From: an uncultured Lachnospiraceae bacterium
Lineage (GTDB): Bacteria; Bacillota; Clostridia; Lachnospirales; Lachnospiraceae
Direction of reading: 5' to 3'
NCBI GenBank assembly: GCA_910585065.1
Contig: CAJUCG010000006.1
Span: 1-35,448, forward strand
DNA: 35,448 bases
Part shown: positions 16,094 through 23,920 of the stretch, piece by piece
Numbering within the stretch: the first letter of the stretch is position 1
Layout: every line of letters starts with the position of its first letter
Notes under the pieces: generated by a model
The model's database searches: none
What the model was told of the DNA's origin: nothing
The model's input: the letters and a program-made list of their open reading frames with translations, nothing else
Program-made: the position numbers and the translations under genes

Positions 16094-16705
16094 ATGAAAA
16101 ACGGAATTTTGATATGCGGCTTAAACGGCGTTGGAAAAAGTACATTTGGGAAAGCACTTGCGCAAAAACTAAATTTTCATTTTATTGACAATGAGGATTT
16201 ATATTTTCCTAAGACAGACCCGAATTATATGTATGCCTTTTCGCGTTCCCGCGAGGAAGTGGAAGAGCTTCTAAATCAGGAGATAGAGGCGCATGAAAAT
16301 TTTGTTTTTGTTTCGGTAAAGGGCGATTACAAAATAGTGGAGGAAGGTCTGGCAGCGAAAGCGGGGAAATTTTTGGAAAACTCCCCGCTTTCCAAAACGG
16401 AAAATGAAATAAAATGGTATGTTATTTTAATCGAAATTCCAAGAGAGATCCGGCTTGAGCGGGTGAGAAACCGATCGTTTAAAAAATTTGGCGATCGGAT
16501 AAAGCCGGGCGGGGATCTGTGGGAGAAGGAGGAGCATTTTTTTAATATTGTAAAGTCAAGATCCGAGGACACTGTAAAAAAATGGGTGGAGACGGTGGGA
16601 TGTACTGTGATCCGTCTGGATGGAATGAAATCGGTGGAGGAAAATCTTGATTTTTGCTTAAAAAGATTTAGTGCGGAGGTTTACAATGGAGAGTCAGGCA
16701 AATAA
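16094..16705 (+). CDS. Small P-loop kinase inside the MoxR-VWA cassette
   Basis: 203 residues from ATG 16094. The frame is open further upstream but overlaps DUF5682, so the later ATG with GGGAGA in front is preferred. Walker A is GLNGVGKST near the N terminus, followed by FHFIDNEDLYFP, the pattern of shikimate/gluconate-kinase-like small-molecule kinases. A basic lid-like stretch (REIRLERVRNRSFKKFGDR) follows. The substrate is unknown. It begins 16 bp after DUF5682, and its last 20 bases overlap the VWA gene, so it is translationally coupled to the machine. It is not a standard member of this cassette as I know it. Confidence 0.75.
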   Translation: MKNGILICGLNGVGKSTFGKALAQKLNFHFIDNEDLYFPKTDPNYMYAFSRSREEVEELLNQEIEAHENFVFVSVKGDYKIVEEGLAAKAGKFLENSPLSKTENEIKWYVILIEIPREIRLERVRNRSFKKFGDRIKPGGDLWEKEEHFFNIVKSRSEDTVKKWVETVGCTVIRLDGMKSVEENLDFCLKRFSAEVYNGESGK

Positions 16706-17894
16706 GGATATGGAACAATCTATGACAAGATGGAGGCTGATCCTAGGTCAGGACAGCGAGGATCGCTTTGGGAAAATGGGGGGCGGCGGACTCAGCAGTG
16801 AAATGGATATGATGGATCAGGCACTTGCCGCCATCTACAATTTAAATTCGCCGGGGAGTTTCGGTTCCGGCGGTGCGGGGGGCGGAGCTGGAAGGGGACC
16901 ATCCAACCCGCAGATTACAAGGTGGCTCGGCGATGTAAGAAGTCTTTTTGACCCGGAACTGGTAAAAATTATTCAGGGCGATGCGATGACGCGCTGTGGT
17001 CTAAAACAGCTTATTTTTGAGCCGGAACTTTTGGAAAATTTAGAGCCAGACGTAAATCTTGCCTCCACCATTCTGATGTTAAAAGATCAGATTCCAAAGC
17101 GTTCTAAGGAGAGTGTGCGTGAATTTATCAAAAAGATCGTTGAGGAGATCAACCGCTTGCTTGAGCAGGATATCCGCCGCGCGGTAACTGCTGCGGTCAA
17201 CAAGCGCAAGCACTCCCCGATCCCCTCGGCAGCGGCACTTGATTATAAAACGACCATTTCCAGAAATTTAAAGCATTACAATCAGGAGTTAAAAACGATT
17301 GTGCCGGAGCATTTTTATTTCTTTGACCGCACAAGTACAACGGCGGCGAATAAATGGAATGTGATCTTGGATATTGACCAGAGCGGTTCAATGGGCGAGT
17401 CCGTGATTTACTCATCAATTATTAGCTGTATCCTTGCCAGTATGTCGAGTATTTCTACAAGGATCGTGGCGTTTGATACGAATATTGTCGATCTGACAGA
17501 AAAGAGCGATGATCCGGTGGATCTGCTTTTTGGATTCCAGCTTGGCGGCGGAACAAATATTGATCAGTCGGTGGCATACTGTGAGAAATTTATTGAAAAT
17601 CCGAAAAAGACTTTATTCTTTTTGATTACTGACCTGGAAGAGGGAGGAAACCGCGCCGCGCTTTTGCGCCGCCTTGGGGAATTGAAGGAAGCTGGCGTTA
17701 CTCTGGTGTGTCTGCTCGCGCTTGCGGAGAGCGGGAGACCTTACTATGATACGCAGATGGCACAGAAGGTTGCGGCACTAAAAATTCCTTGTTTTGCGTG
17801 CAGCCCGCAGATGCTGCCGCAGCTTTTGGAGCGCGCGCTAAAGGGTCAGGATCTGGATCAGTTTGTGAAGGAGTTTGAGAAAAAGAAGAAGTGA
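16686..17894 (+). CDS. VWA-domain protein (CoxE-like partner of the MoxR ATPase)
   Basis: 402 residues from ATG 16686 (GGAGG at 16675-16679), preferred over the in-frame GTG 16671. The N-terminal region ends in a glycine-rich linker (GSFGSGGAGGGAGRG). A helical middle domain leads to a von Willebrand A domain with an intact metal-dependent adhesion site: DQSGS (Asp231, Ser233, Ser235), Thr290 in GGGTNID, and Asp316 in LITDLEEGG. It has no signal peptide, so it acts in the cytoplasm. VWA proteins of this kind bind the MoxR ATPase and present the substrate. It is the last clear member of the cassette, and its start overlaps the preceding kinase gene. Confidence 0.88.
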   Translation: MESQANKDMEQSMTRWRLILGQDSEDRFGKMGGGGLSSEMDMMDQALAAIYNLNSPGSFGSGGAGGGAGRGPSNPQITRWLGDVRSLFDPELVKIIQGDAMTRCGLKQLIFEPELLENLEPDVNLASTILMLKDQIPKRSKESVREFIKKIVEEINRLLEQDIRRAVTAAVNKRKHSPIPSAAALDYKTTISRNLKHYNQELKTIVPEHFYFFDRTSTTAANKWNVILDIDQSGSMGESVIYSSIISCILASMSSISTRIVAFDTNIVDLTEKSDDPVDLLFGFQLGGGTNIDQSVAYCEKFIENPKKTLFFLITDLEEGGNRAALLRRLGELKEAGVTLVCLLALAESGRPYYDTQMAQKVAALKIPCFACSPQMLPQLLERALKGQDLDQFVKEFEKKKK

Positions 17895-17921
17895 GGGGAT
17901 TAGTATGTGAGGGAGGGGGTT

Positions 17922-18893
17922 ATGAAAATAAAAGAGCAGAAAAATTATTTTAAGTATACTTATTTATTGTTTGCTCTGAGTTTAATCTTATGTGCCTGTC
18001 AATCCGAGAAGGAAAAAGAAACTGCGCCGGAAGTTGAAATGGAAAATATTGTAAATAAACAGAAAATCTTTGATTTTGTAAAGAATGGGCAGACGGGCAG
18101 GGAGATTGCGGAGAAGGGGAGAAAGAATTTGGAATCAGTTAGGTCTGTGAAAGAAGAAAGATCTGTTCAATTAACAGGAATGCTTTCCGATCAGTTAATT
18201 GCTGCTGCTTCTTTAGTCCGCGAGGGAGTTTTAAAATCTGATTTTGGCTTTGTGATTGACACGGGGGGAGAGGACGGAGAGTACCTAATTACAGCGCGGC
18301 TTTGCGAGGTTGATAAAGATACGGTTATGGAGGGGGTTCAGTGCTGGTATGAAGATGAAGCAATAAAAATTTCGGTGTGGAAATCCCTGAATACCAGTGA
18401 GCCGATGCAGACCATGGTGAAGTATGTGGAAAAGTTTCATTATGAAAATGGGTTTCAGGGAAAATACGAAATTCTTGATGCAAATTTTGATGGGCATATG
18501 GATTTTGCCTGGTTATGTCATTCCGGAAATCAGCCACTGTACTATTATCTCTGGCTCTGGAATGAGGAAGAGCAAAAATTTGTGGAGGAACCGGTCTATA
18601 ATGAGATATCCTGTCCGGTAGTGGATGCGGACAGACAGGTTATCTTTGGATGGAGCCGCAGCAGTGCCGCAGATGACGGGGACAGTACATTTTATCGATG
18701 GATTGACGGGAAACTAATTTGCGTGCGAAAAATTTCCGTATGGCAGGAGTTTGGTACAGAACATTTTATTATGACAGTGGAAGATAATAGGGATGGGGAA
18801 ATGGTGGAGATTTACCGCAGTAAATTTAAGGGATTTTATGAATTTGATGCGGAGCGGGAGAAATGGTCAGACCTTGATTATTATGGAGAATAG
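17922..18893 (+). CDS. Lipoprotein of unknown function
   Basis: 323 residues from ATG 17922, with GGGAGGGGG directly upstream; the in-frame GTG at 17907 is less likely. The signal peptide ends in LILCAC, a lipobox with Cys as the lipid-bearing residue, then a charged linker (QSEKEKETAPEVE). The mature part has alternating strands and acidic residues, with NFDGHMDFAWL, an Asp-rich loop similar to those seen in VCBS/FG-GAP-like or resistance-lipoprotein families (XAC2610-like), but I cannot assign it. It starts 27 bp after the VWA gene and may belong to the same transcript. Confidence 0.75.
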   Translation: MKIKEQKNYFKYTYLLFALSLILCACQSEKEKETAPEVEMENIVNKQKIFDFVKNGQTGREIAEKGRKNLESVRSVKEERSVQLTGMLSDQLIAAASLVREGVLKSDFGFVIDTGGEDGEYLITARLCEVDKDTVMEGVQCWYEDEAIKISVWKSLNTSEPMQTMVKYVEKFHYENGFQGKYEILDANFDGHMDFAWLCHSGNQPLYYYLWLWNEEEQKFVEEPVYNEISCPVVDADRQVIFGWSRSSAADDGDSTFYRWIDGKLICVRKISVWQEFGTEHFIMTVEDNRDGEMVEIYRSKFKGFYEFDAEREKWSDLDYYGE

Positions 18894-19001
18894 TGGTAAT
18901 ATCGATTGTGAGGTGTAAAAATGATATGAAAGAGAAATTCATGAAAAGAATTAAACATAATTGTTAGGTCACAAAAATAATATTAGGGGGGGAGGGGAGA
19001 A

Positions 19002-19613
19002 ATGAATATCTATTATATTGGCGGATCGCCCTGTGCGGGAAAAAGCACAGTGGCGGAAATACTTTCGCAAAAATACGGTCTGCATTATTTTAAAGTGGAT
19101 GATTTTCTTGATGATTATACAGGACGGGGAGCATTGGCTGGATACCCGATCTGCAAAAAAATAGTTGGGATGAATGCGGAGGAGATCTGGATGAGAGATC
19201 CGCTGCTTCAATGCAGGGAAGAATTTGAATTTTATAAAGAAGTTTTTGAATATGTATTGGCGGATTTAGGGCAAATTAATTGTAAGGATGGCATTATTAC
19301 GGAAGGGGCAGCGTATGTGCCTGAACTGATAAAAAGCTTAGGTGTTTCGAATAAACGATATATCTCGATTACCCCCACGAAAGAATTTCAGATCTTCCAT
19401 TATAAGAAAAGAGAATTTGTCCCCTATGTTTTGGAGGGATGTGCGGATAAGGAAAAAGCTTTTTGTAACTGGATGAACAGGGATATTTTATTTGCGCAGG
19501 AAATTAGGAAACAGTGTGATAAAGAAAACTATGTATCAATTGTAAATGATGGCAATATAAAAATTGACGAGTTAGCGGACAGGGCTGCCATACATTTTGG
19601 AGTGAGTGATTGA
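19002..19613 (+). CDS. Small P-loop kinase (AAA/adenylate-kinase-like)
   Basis: 203 residues. Begins MNIYYIGGSPCAGKSTVAE, a clean Walker A at residues 7-15 (GGSPCAGKS), followed by HYFKVDDFLDDY, the acidic acceptor-binding strand of nucleotide or small-molecule kinases. GIITEGAAYVPELI is likely the Walker B-like strand. The substrate cannot be predicted. GGAGGGGAG gives a strong start. It is 108 bp downstream of the lipoprotein and is followed by the terminator at 19676-19714, so it closes the transcription unit that may begin with the SWIM gene. Confidence 0.75.
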   Translation: MNIYYIGGSPCAGKSTVAEILSQKYGLHYFKVDDFLDDYTGRGALAGYPICKKIVGMNAEEIWMRDPLLQCREEFEFYKEVFEYVLADLGQINCKDGIITEGAAYVPELIKSLGVSNKRYISITPTKEFQIFHYKKREFVPYVLEGCADKEKAFCNWMNRDILFAQEIRKQCDKENYVSIVNDGNIKIDELADRAAIHFGVSD

Positions 19614-19675
19614 ATTTATTTTTTGGAATATTTTGGAAGAAAGAATATTATAGTAAATATTTCGATATTTTTAAC

Positions 19676-19714
19676 AGTGGGCAGAAAAACAATCAACTGC
19701 CCGCTTGTTTTTTT
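19676..19714 (+). terminator. Rho-independent terminator
   Basis: Stem GTGGGCAG (19677-19684) with CTGCCCGC (19697-19704; one G-T wobble), 12-base loop, then TTGTTTTTTT. It marks the end of the unit containing the 19002-19613 kinase. Confidence 0.88.
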
Positions 19715-19733
19715 GTGTTAATTGTCATATAAT
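19705..19733 (+). promoter_or_regulatory. Candidate promoter of the FRG gene
   Basis: TATAAT at 19728-19733 with TTGTTT at 19705-19710 and a 17-base spacer. The -35 box lies inside the terminator U-run. The leader would be about 100 bases. The -10 is perfect and the -35 weak. Confidence 0.4.
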
Positions 19734-19837
19734 TAAAAAACTGAAGGATAATTACAAAATTGAAGATTTTAAAGATAGGAGAGGACTGCATCTTGGCAGT
19801 AGAACATAGATTACAGAACAGATTGGGAGGGTAAGGC

Positions 19838-20659
19838 ATGATACAAACTAAACATTTGGTTAAGATTGAGGAAGTTTTGGAATTGATTAATGAGCAGACC
19901 TACGACAGCGCGATCGGGCGTTACCGCTCCTCCTACCTCTATCGCGGAATGCCAAATGAAACTTATTATCTGACAACAAGTCTGCACTTAAACTGCAAGG
20001 AAAAGCATAAAGAACTGGAAAAGAGCATTTTGCGAAATTTTACGAAATATGCGGCGAGTGAGGAGCCGCTTCTTGATGAGTCCGTCTGGCGGCAGTTAAT
20101 TATTGGGCAGCACCATGGGCTGCCGACAAGACTTCAGGACTGGACGTACTCGCCGCTTATCGGGCTGCATTTTTCTACAAGCGGTGAGCGGTTAGCAAAT
20201 ATGGAGATGCACGGCGGTATTCTCTGGAAGATTGATGTACACGAGATGAACCGTCTTTTGCCAAAACGCTATCAGGAGAGCCTGCGCGAGGAGAAAACCA
20301 ATCTGTTTACTGTGGAGATGTTAAATGAGCTGGCGGTTGACTTGGAGTCCTACGATGCGGATATGGGGGAGAATTCTCTAGTATTATTAGAGCCGCCGTC
20401 CATTGATCAGCGCATTATCAACCAGTATTCTTATTTTGCGATTATTCCGAGTGGGATGAGGGATATTGAGCAGTTTTTGGCAGATAGAACCACGCATACA
20501 GTAAAATATGTGATTGATAAAAGTCTGCGCTGGAAGATACGTGATATGCTTGACCGGATGAATATTAACGAGCGCATGATCTATCCGGGGCTTGACGGGC
20601 TGTCGGCATGGCTGAAACGGCATTATTATGTGAAGGACGGGCTAGATTTAAAGAAGTGA
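19838..20659 (+). CDS. FRG-domain protein
   Basis: 273 residues. The FRG domain (PF08867) is recognised from YLYRGMPNE (Tyr34-Arg36-Gly37) and the later block QHHGLPTRLQDWTYSP (91-106), with conserved His, Thr-Arg-Leu and Asp-Trp, then ALHFS-like LIGLHFST. Family members are found in phage, plasmid and defence-associated contexts and their biochemical activity is not settled to my knowledge. GGGAGG precedes the ATG. It is followed after 30 bp by the BMP-type binding protein, so it is probably the first gene of that transcript. Confidence 0.85.
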   Translation: MIQTKHLVKIEEVLELINEQTYDSAIGRYRSSYLYRGMPNETYYLTTSLHLNCKEKHKELEKSILRNFTKYAASEEPLLDESVWRQLIIGQHHGLPTRLQDWTYSPLIGLHFSTSGERLANMEMHGGILWKIDVHEMNRLLPKRYQESLREEKTNLFTVEMLNELAVDLESYDADMGENSLVLLEPPSIDQRIINQYSYFAIIPSGMRDIEQFLADRTTHTVKYVIDKSLRWKIRDMLDRMNINERMIYPGLDGLSAWLKRHYYVKDGLDLKK

Positions 20660-20689
20660 AAGAAATATCAATATACGGAGGGGAAGGAT

Positions 20690-21787
20690 TTGAAAAAAAT
20701 CGGCATTGTGGCAAGTGTTGTCTTTGCAGTAATTATCATTGGGTTAATGTTGGTACATATTAAAGAAGGCAATTTTGATGTAACAAACGAACAGACCATA
20801 ATCGGATTGATTCTGTACGGGACGGCGGATGATTGCAGCTGGGGACAATCCCATTATGAGGGGCTTTTTGCCTGTGAAGAAGAGCTAAATTTAAAAATTC
20901 TATGCCGGGAGAATATCAGGGAGGGCGAGGCGTGCGAAACGGCGATTGAGGAGCTGATTGATGAGGGCTGTAAAATTCTTGTTTGCAGCTCCTTCGGGTT
21001 TGGTGAGAATGTAAAAGAGGCGGCAGAACGTCACCCGGAGGTCTATTTTTTTCATACGGCGGGTGTGCAGACTTCGCGGAATGTGACGACATATTTTGGC
21101 AGGATGTATCAGATGCGATATTTAAGCGGGATCGTGGCAGGACTTCAGACAAAGACAAACCATATCGGCTATGTGGCTGCCCATCCTATTTCGGAAGTTA
21201 ATCGCGGGATCAATGCGTTTGCGCTTGGTGTGCGATCAGTGAATCCGGATGCAGTTGTACATACTTGTTTTTCCAATACCTGGATGGAAGATAAGCCGAC
21301 AAGGGAGGCAGCAGTGCGGCTGTTTGACGCATATGATATCGACGTAACTGCCATGCACACGGATTCGCTGATGGTTTTGGAGGAGGCCAATGCCCGCGGA
21401 ATTTATTCGATCGGGTACAATTATAATAATGCAAAGCGTTATCCAAATACTTTTTTAACTGCGCCGATCTGGAATTGGCAGACCTTTTATTCCTCGCATA
21501 TCTTAGAGTGTATTCAGGGGAAATTAATGGGCGAAAATTACTGGAAAGGAGCGGAGAGCGGGATTGTCGAACTTGCTCCGCTTACCGAAAATGTGCGGAC
21601 GGGGACGGAGCAGAAAGTCATGGAGGCTTTGGCTGCGCTTACCAAGGGGGAATTTGATGTGTTTTACGGACCGATCTGCGACAATAAAGGAAACCTTCGA
21701 GTGCTTGAGGGCGAGAATATTTCCGATCGCGCGCTGCTTAATGCATTTAACTGGTATGTAGCAGGAGTGGAATTATATGAAGAATAA
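20690..21787 (+). CDS. BMP/Med-family substrate-binding protein, membrane anchored
   Basis: 365 residues starting with TTG (GGAGGGG seven bases upstream; no ATG fits better). An uncleaved-looking hydrophobic N terminus (IGIVASVVFAVIIIGLML) is followed by the BMP fold: IGLILYG, then VCSSFGFGENVKEAA, YFFHTAGVQTSRN, YFGRMYQMRYLSGIVAGL and IGYVAAHP, all typical of the basic membrane protein/PnrA family that binds purine nucleosides. No lipobox Cys is seen, unlike most relatives. Its last 11 bases overlap the sensor-kinase gene, and there is no ABC transporter nearby, so it probably serves as an extracytoplasmic ligand sensor rather than a transport component. Confidence 0.85.
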   Translation: MKKIGIVASVVFAVIIIGLMLVHIKEGNFDVTNEQTIIGLILYGTADDCSWGQSHYEGLFACEEELNLKILCRENIREGEACETAIEELIDEGCKILVCSSFGFGENVKEAAERHPEVYFFHTAGVQTSRNVTTYFGRMYQMRYLSGIVAGLQTKTNHIGYVAAHPISEVNRGINAFALGVRSVNPDAVVHTCFSNTWMEDKPTREAAVRLFDAYDIDVTAMHTDSLMVLEEANARGIYSIGYNYNNAKRYPNTFLTAPIWNWQTFYSSHILECIQGKLMGENYWKGAESGIVELAPLTENVRTGTEQKVMEALAALTKGEFDVFYGPICDNKGNLRVLEGENISDRALLNAFNWYVAGVELYEE

Positions 21788-23846
21788 ATTTTCCTATACA
21801 AAGAAGAATCGCTATAAAATCTTAACAATATTTGTTATATTAATGATTGTTGTCGGCATTCTTTTATCTGACCGTATTATAGGACTTCAGGAAAGTTATG
21901 TGGAAAGGCAGTTGGCGCAGCAGACGCAGATTATGGCGGAGCTTGTGCAGGAGAGGCTTGGAGCAGAACTTTCCTCCATGAATCTTGCGGCGCGTCTGAT
22001 CGAGTCGGGAGCCGTGGAAGAGGTAAGAAAAATGGAGGGAGCGGGAGTTCTTGACGGGCTGATGGCACTTGATGGAACCGCGATTTACGGGGAGGTGTTA
22101 GATTTTGCAATCTATGAGGGAATCCGTGAGTCGTTTCGCGGCAATGAGGCAGTTTCCTGCGATGAGGAGGGAAATATTGTGTTTTCCGTCCCCGTTTTTC
22201 GGGGGGATAATGTAAAATATGTATTATACCGGAAATACACTAAAAATCAGTTAGAGCAGTTTTTCTGGCTTGAAGGCAGTGATGCGAAGGGGAAACTTCT
22301 AGTGGCAAGCGGCAGACAGATATTATTTGCGGATGCTCATTGGACAGCGGATGATATAGCGATGCTTCAGGATAGAGGGGTCTTAGAAACCTATGAAGAG
22401 ATCCACAGGAAATTAAATATTTCCTTATCCGCCGCAGAAAAGGGGAAATTTTTGGGGGAATCTTCCTATTTCTTTGCGGCGCAGATCAGCAAGCAGGGGC
22501 TGTATCTGATCGGTTTAGTTCCGAAAAAGCAGATGGAGGCAGGAATTTCTTATATTGTGATGATGGTCGTGTTTGTGCTGGGGCTTTTAATTCTGCTTTT
22601 TGCTATCGGAGTTCGCTATCTCTTTAGCGCGGAGGAAAAACTGCGCGAGAGCGAGGAATTAAGAAAGGCAAAGCTGGCGGCGGAGAATGCAAACCGTGCC
22701 AAGAGCGATTTTCTTGCCAATATGTCGCACGAGATCCGCACGCCGATCAATTCCGTAATTGGAATGAATGAGATGGTGCTGCGGGAGACAAAGGAAGGCA
22801 ATATCCGCGAGTATGCGAAAAATATTGAGTATGCGAGCAAGTCTTTACTATCTTTGATCAACGATATTTTGGATTTTTCAAAGATTGAGTCGGGAAAGAT
22901 GGAGATAGTAAAAGGAGAATACGAACTTTCCTCCTTTTTAATGAATATTGTCAGTATGGCACAGGTAAAGGCGGAAGCGAAAAAGCTTAAATTTTGTACT
23001 GAGATTGATGAAAACCTGCCTGTAATGCTTTATGGCGATGAGGTGCGTGTGCGCCAGGTGATTGAAAATATGCTGAGCAATGCGGTCAAATATACGGGAG
23101 CGGGCTGTGTGACGCTTGCGGTAAGCCCTCTTGTAGAGGATGGATTTTCCCTTAAAATCTCAGTGCGTGATACTGGTATTGGAATTCAAAAAGAGGATCT
23201 GGAGAAATTGTTTAAGGATTTTGAGCGGTTGGATCTGCACCGCAACCGGAGTGTGCAGGGAACGGGTCTTGGACTTGCGATTACAAAGCGTCTGACTGAA
23301 CAGATGGGCGGAAAGATTTCTGTGGAGAGCATTTATGGCGAGGGTTCTTGTTTTACGGTGGTTATCCCGCAACAGGTAAGGGATGCGCGGGCGATCGGTG
23401 ATTTCCGGGAGACATACCACAAATATCTGGCAGAGGAGACAAAGGAGAAGGAGAGTTTTACCGCGCCGGGAGCAAAAGTGCTGGTGGTGGATGATAATAC
23501 GATGAATCTGTTGGTGGCGGAAAAACTGCTTGCGCGCACAAAAGTGCAGGTCACCGCCTGCCAGAGCGGCAAGGAATGCCTTGAGTGGATGCGCAGAGAA
23601 TATTTTGATGTGATTTTGCTCGACCATATGATGCCGGAGATGGACGGTGTGGAAACACTTGCAAAATGTAGGGAGCTTACGGACAATCTCTGCGCGGATA
23701 CTCCGGTAATCGCGCTGACGGCAAACGCGATTGCGGGCGCAAGGGAAGAGTATATTCGCGCGGGCTTTCACGATTATCTAAGCAAGCCGATTGAACCAAA
23801 ATGTCTGGAAGAGATGCTGCAAAAATATATATCACAGAAAAAATAA
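21777..23846 (+). CDS. Hybrid sensor histidine kinase/response regulator
   Basis: 689 residues: membrane helix at about 12-32, an extracytoplasmic sensor domain to about 255, second helix (VVFVLGLLILLFAIGV, about 262-280), then HisKA with FLANMSHEIRTPIN (phospho-acceptor His318), HATPase with the N box QVIENMLSNAVKYT and G boxes VRDTGIGI and GTGLGLAI, and a C-terminal receiver VLVVDDN with Asp616 in LLDHMMPEMDG and Lys in YLSKPIEP. All catalytic motifs are present. The start overlaps the BMP gene end, implying coupled translation and a binding-protein-to-kinase signalling pair. No separate response regulator or DNA-binding output is encoded beside it. Confidence 0.92.
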   Translation: MKNKFSYTKKNRYKILTIFVILMIVVGILLSDRIIGLQESYVERQLAQQTQIMAELVQERLGAELSSMNLAARLIESGAVEEVRKMEGAGVLDGLMALDGTAIYGEVLDFAIYEGIRESFRGNEAVSCDEEGNIVFSVPVFRGDNVKYVLYRKYTKNQLEQFFWLEGSDAKGKLLVASGRQILFADAHWTADDIAMLQDRGVLETYEEIHRKLNISLSAAEKGKFLGESSYFFAAQISKQGLYLIGLVPKKQMEAGISYIVMMVVFVLGLLILLFAIGVRYLFSAEEKLRESEELRKAKLAAENANRAKSDFLANMSHEIRTPINSVIGMNEMVLRETKEGNIREYAKNIEYASKSLLSLINDILDFSKIESGKMEIVKGEYELSSFLMNIVSMAQVKAEAKKLKFCTEIDENLPVMLYGDEVRVRQVIENMLSNAVKYTGAGCVTLAVSPLVEDGFSLKISVRDTGIGIQKEDLEKLFKDFERLDLHRNRSVQGTGLGLAITKRLTEQMGGKISVESIYGEGSCFTVVIPQQVRDARAIGDFRETYHKYLAEETKEKESFTAPGAKVLVVDDNTMNLLVAEKLLARTKVQVTACQSGKECLEWMRREYFDVILLDHMMPEMDGVETLAKCRELTDNLCADTPVIALTANAIAGAREEYIRAGFHDYLSKPIEPKCLEEMLQKYISQKK

Positions 23847-23858
23847 ATACAAAAATAC

Positions 23859-23887
23859 TTGCGCGACAGTAAGGTTTTAGGTAAAAT
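23859..23887 (+). promoter_or_regulatory. Candidate promoter of the methyl-accepting protein gene
   Basis: TTGCGC at 23859-23864, 17-base spacer, TAAAAT at 23882-23887, about 34 bases before the ATG. A sigma-28 motif was not seen. Confidence 0.45.
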
Positions 23888-23920
23888 AAAGAAGCTTAAA
23901 ATTTACAGGAGGTTTTTAAG

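Noticed and set aside
23160..23771. 203-codon minus-strand frame opposite the sensor kinase
   Set aside because: Shadow of the HATPase and receiver domains, which have all expected motifs.
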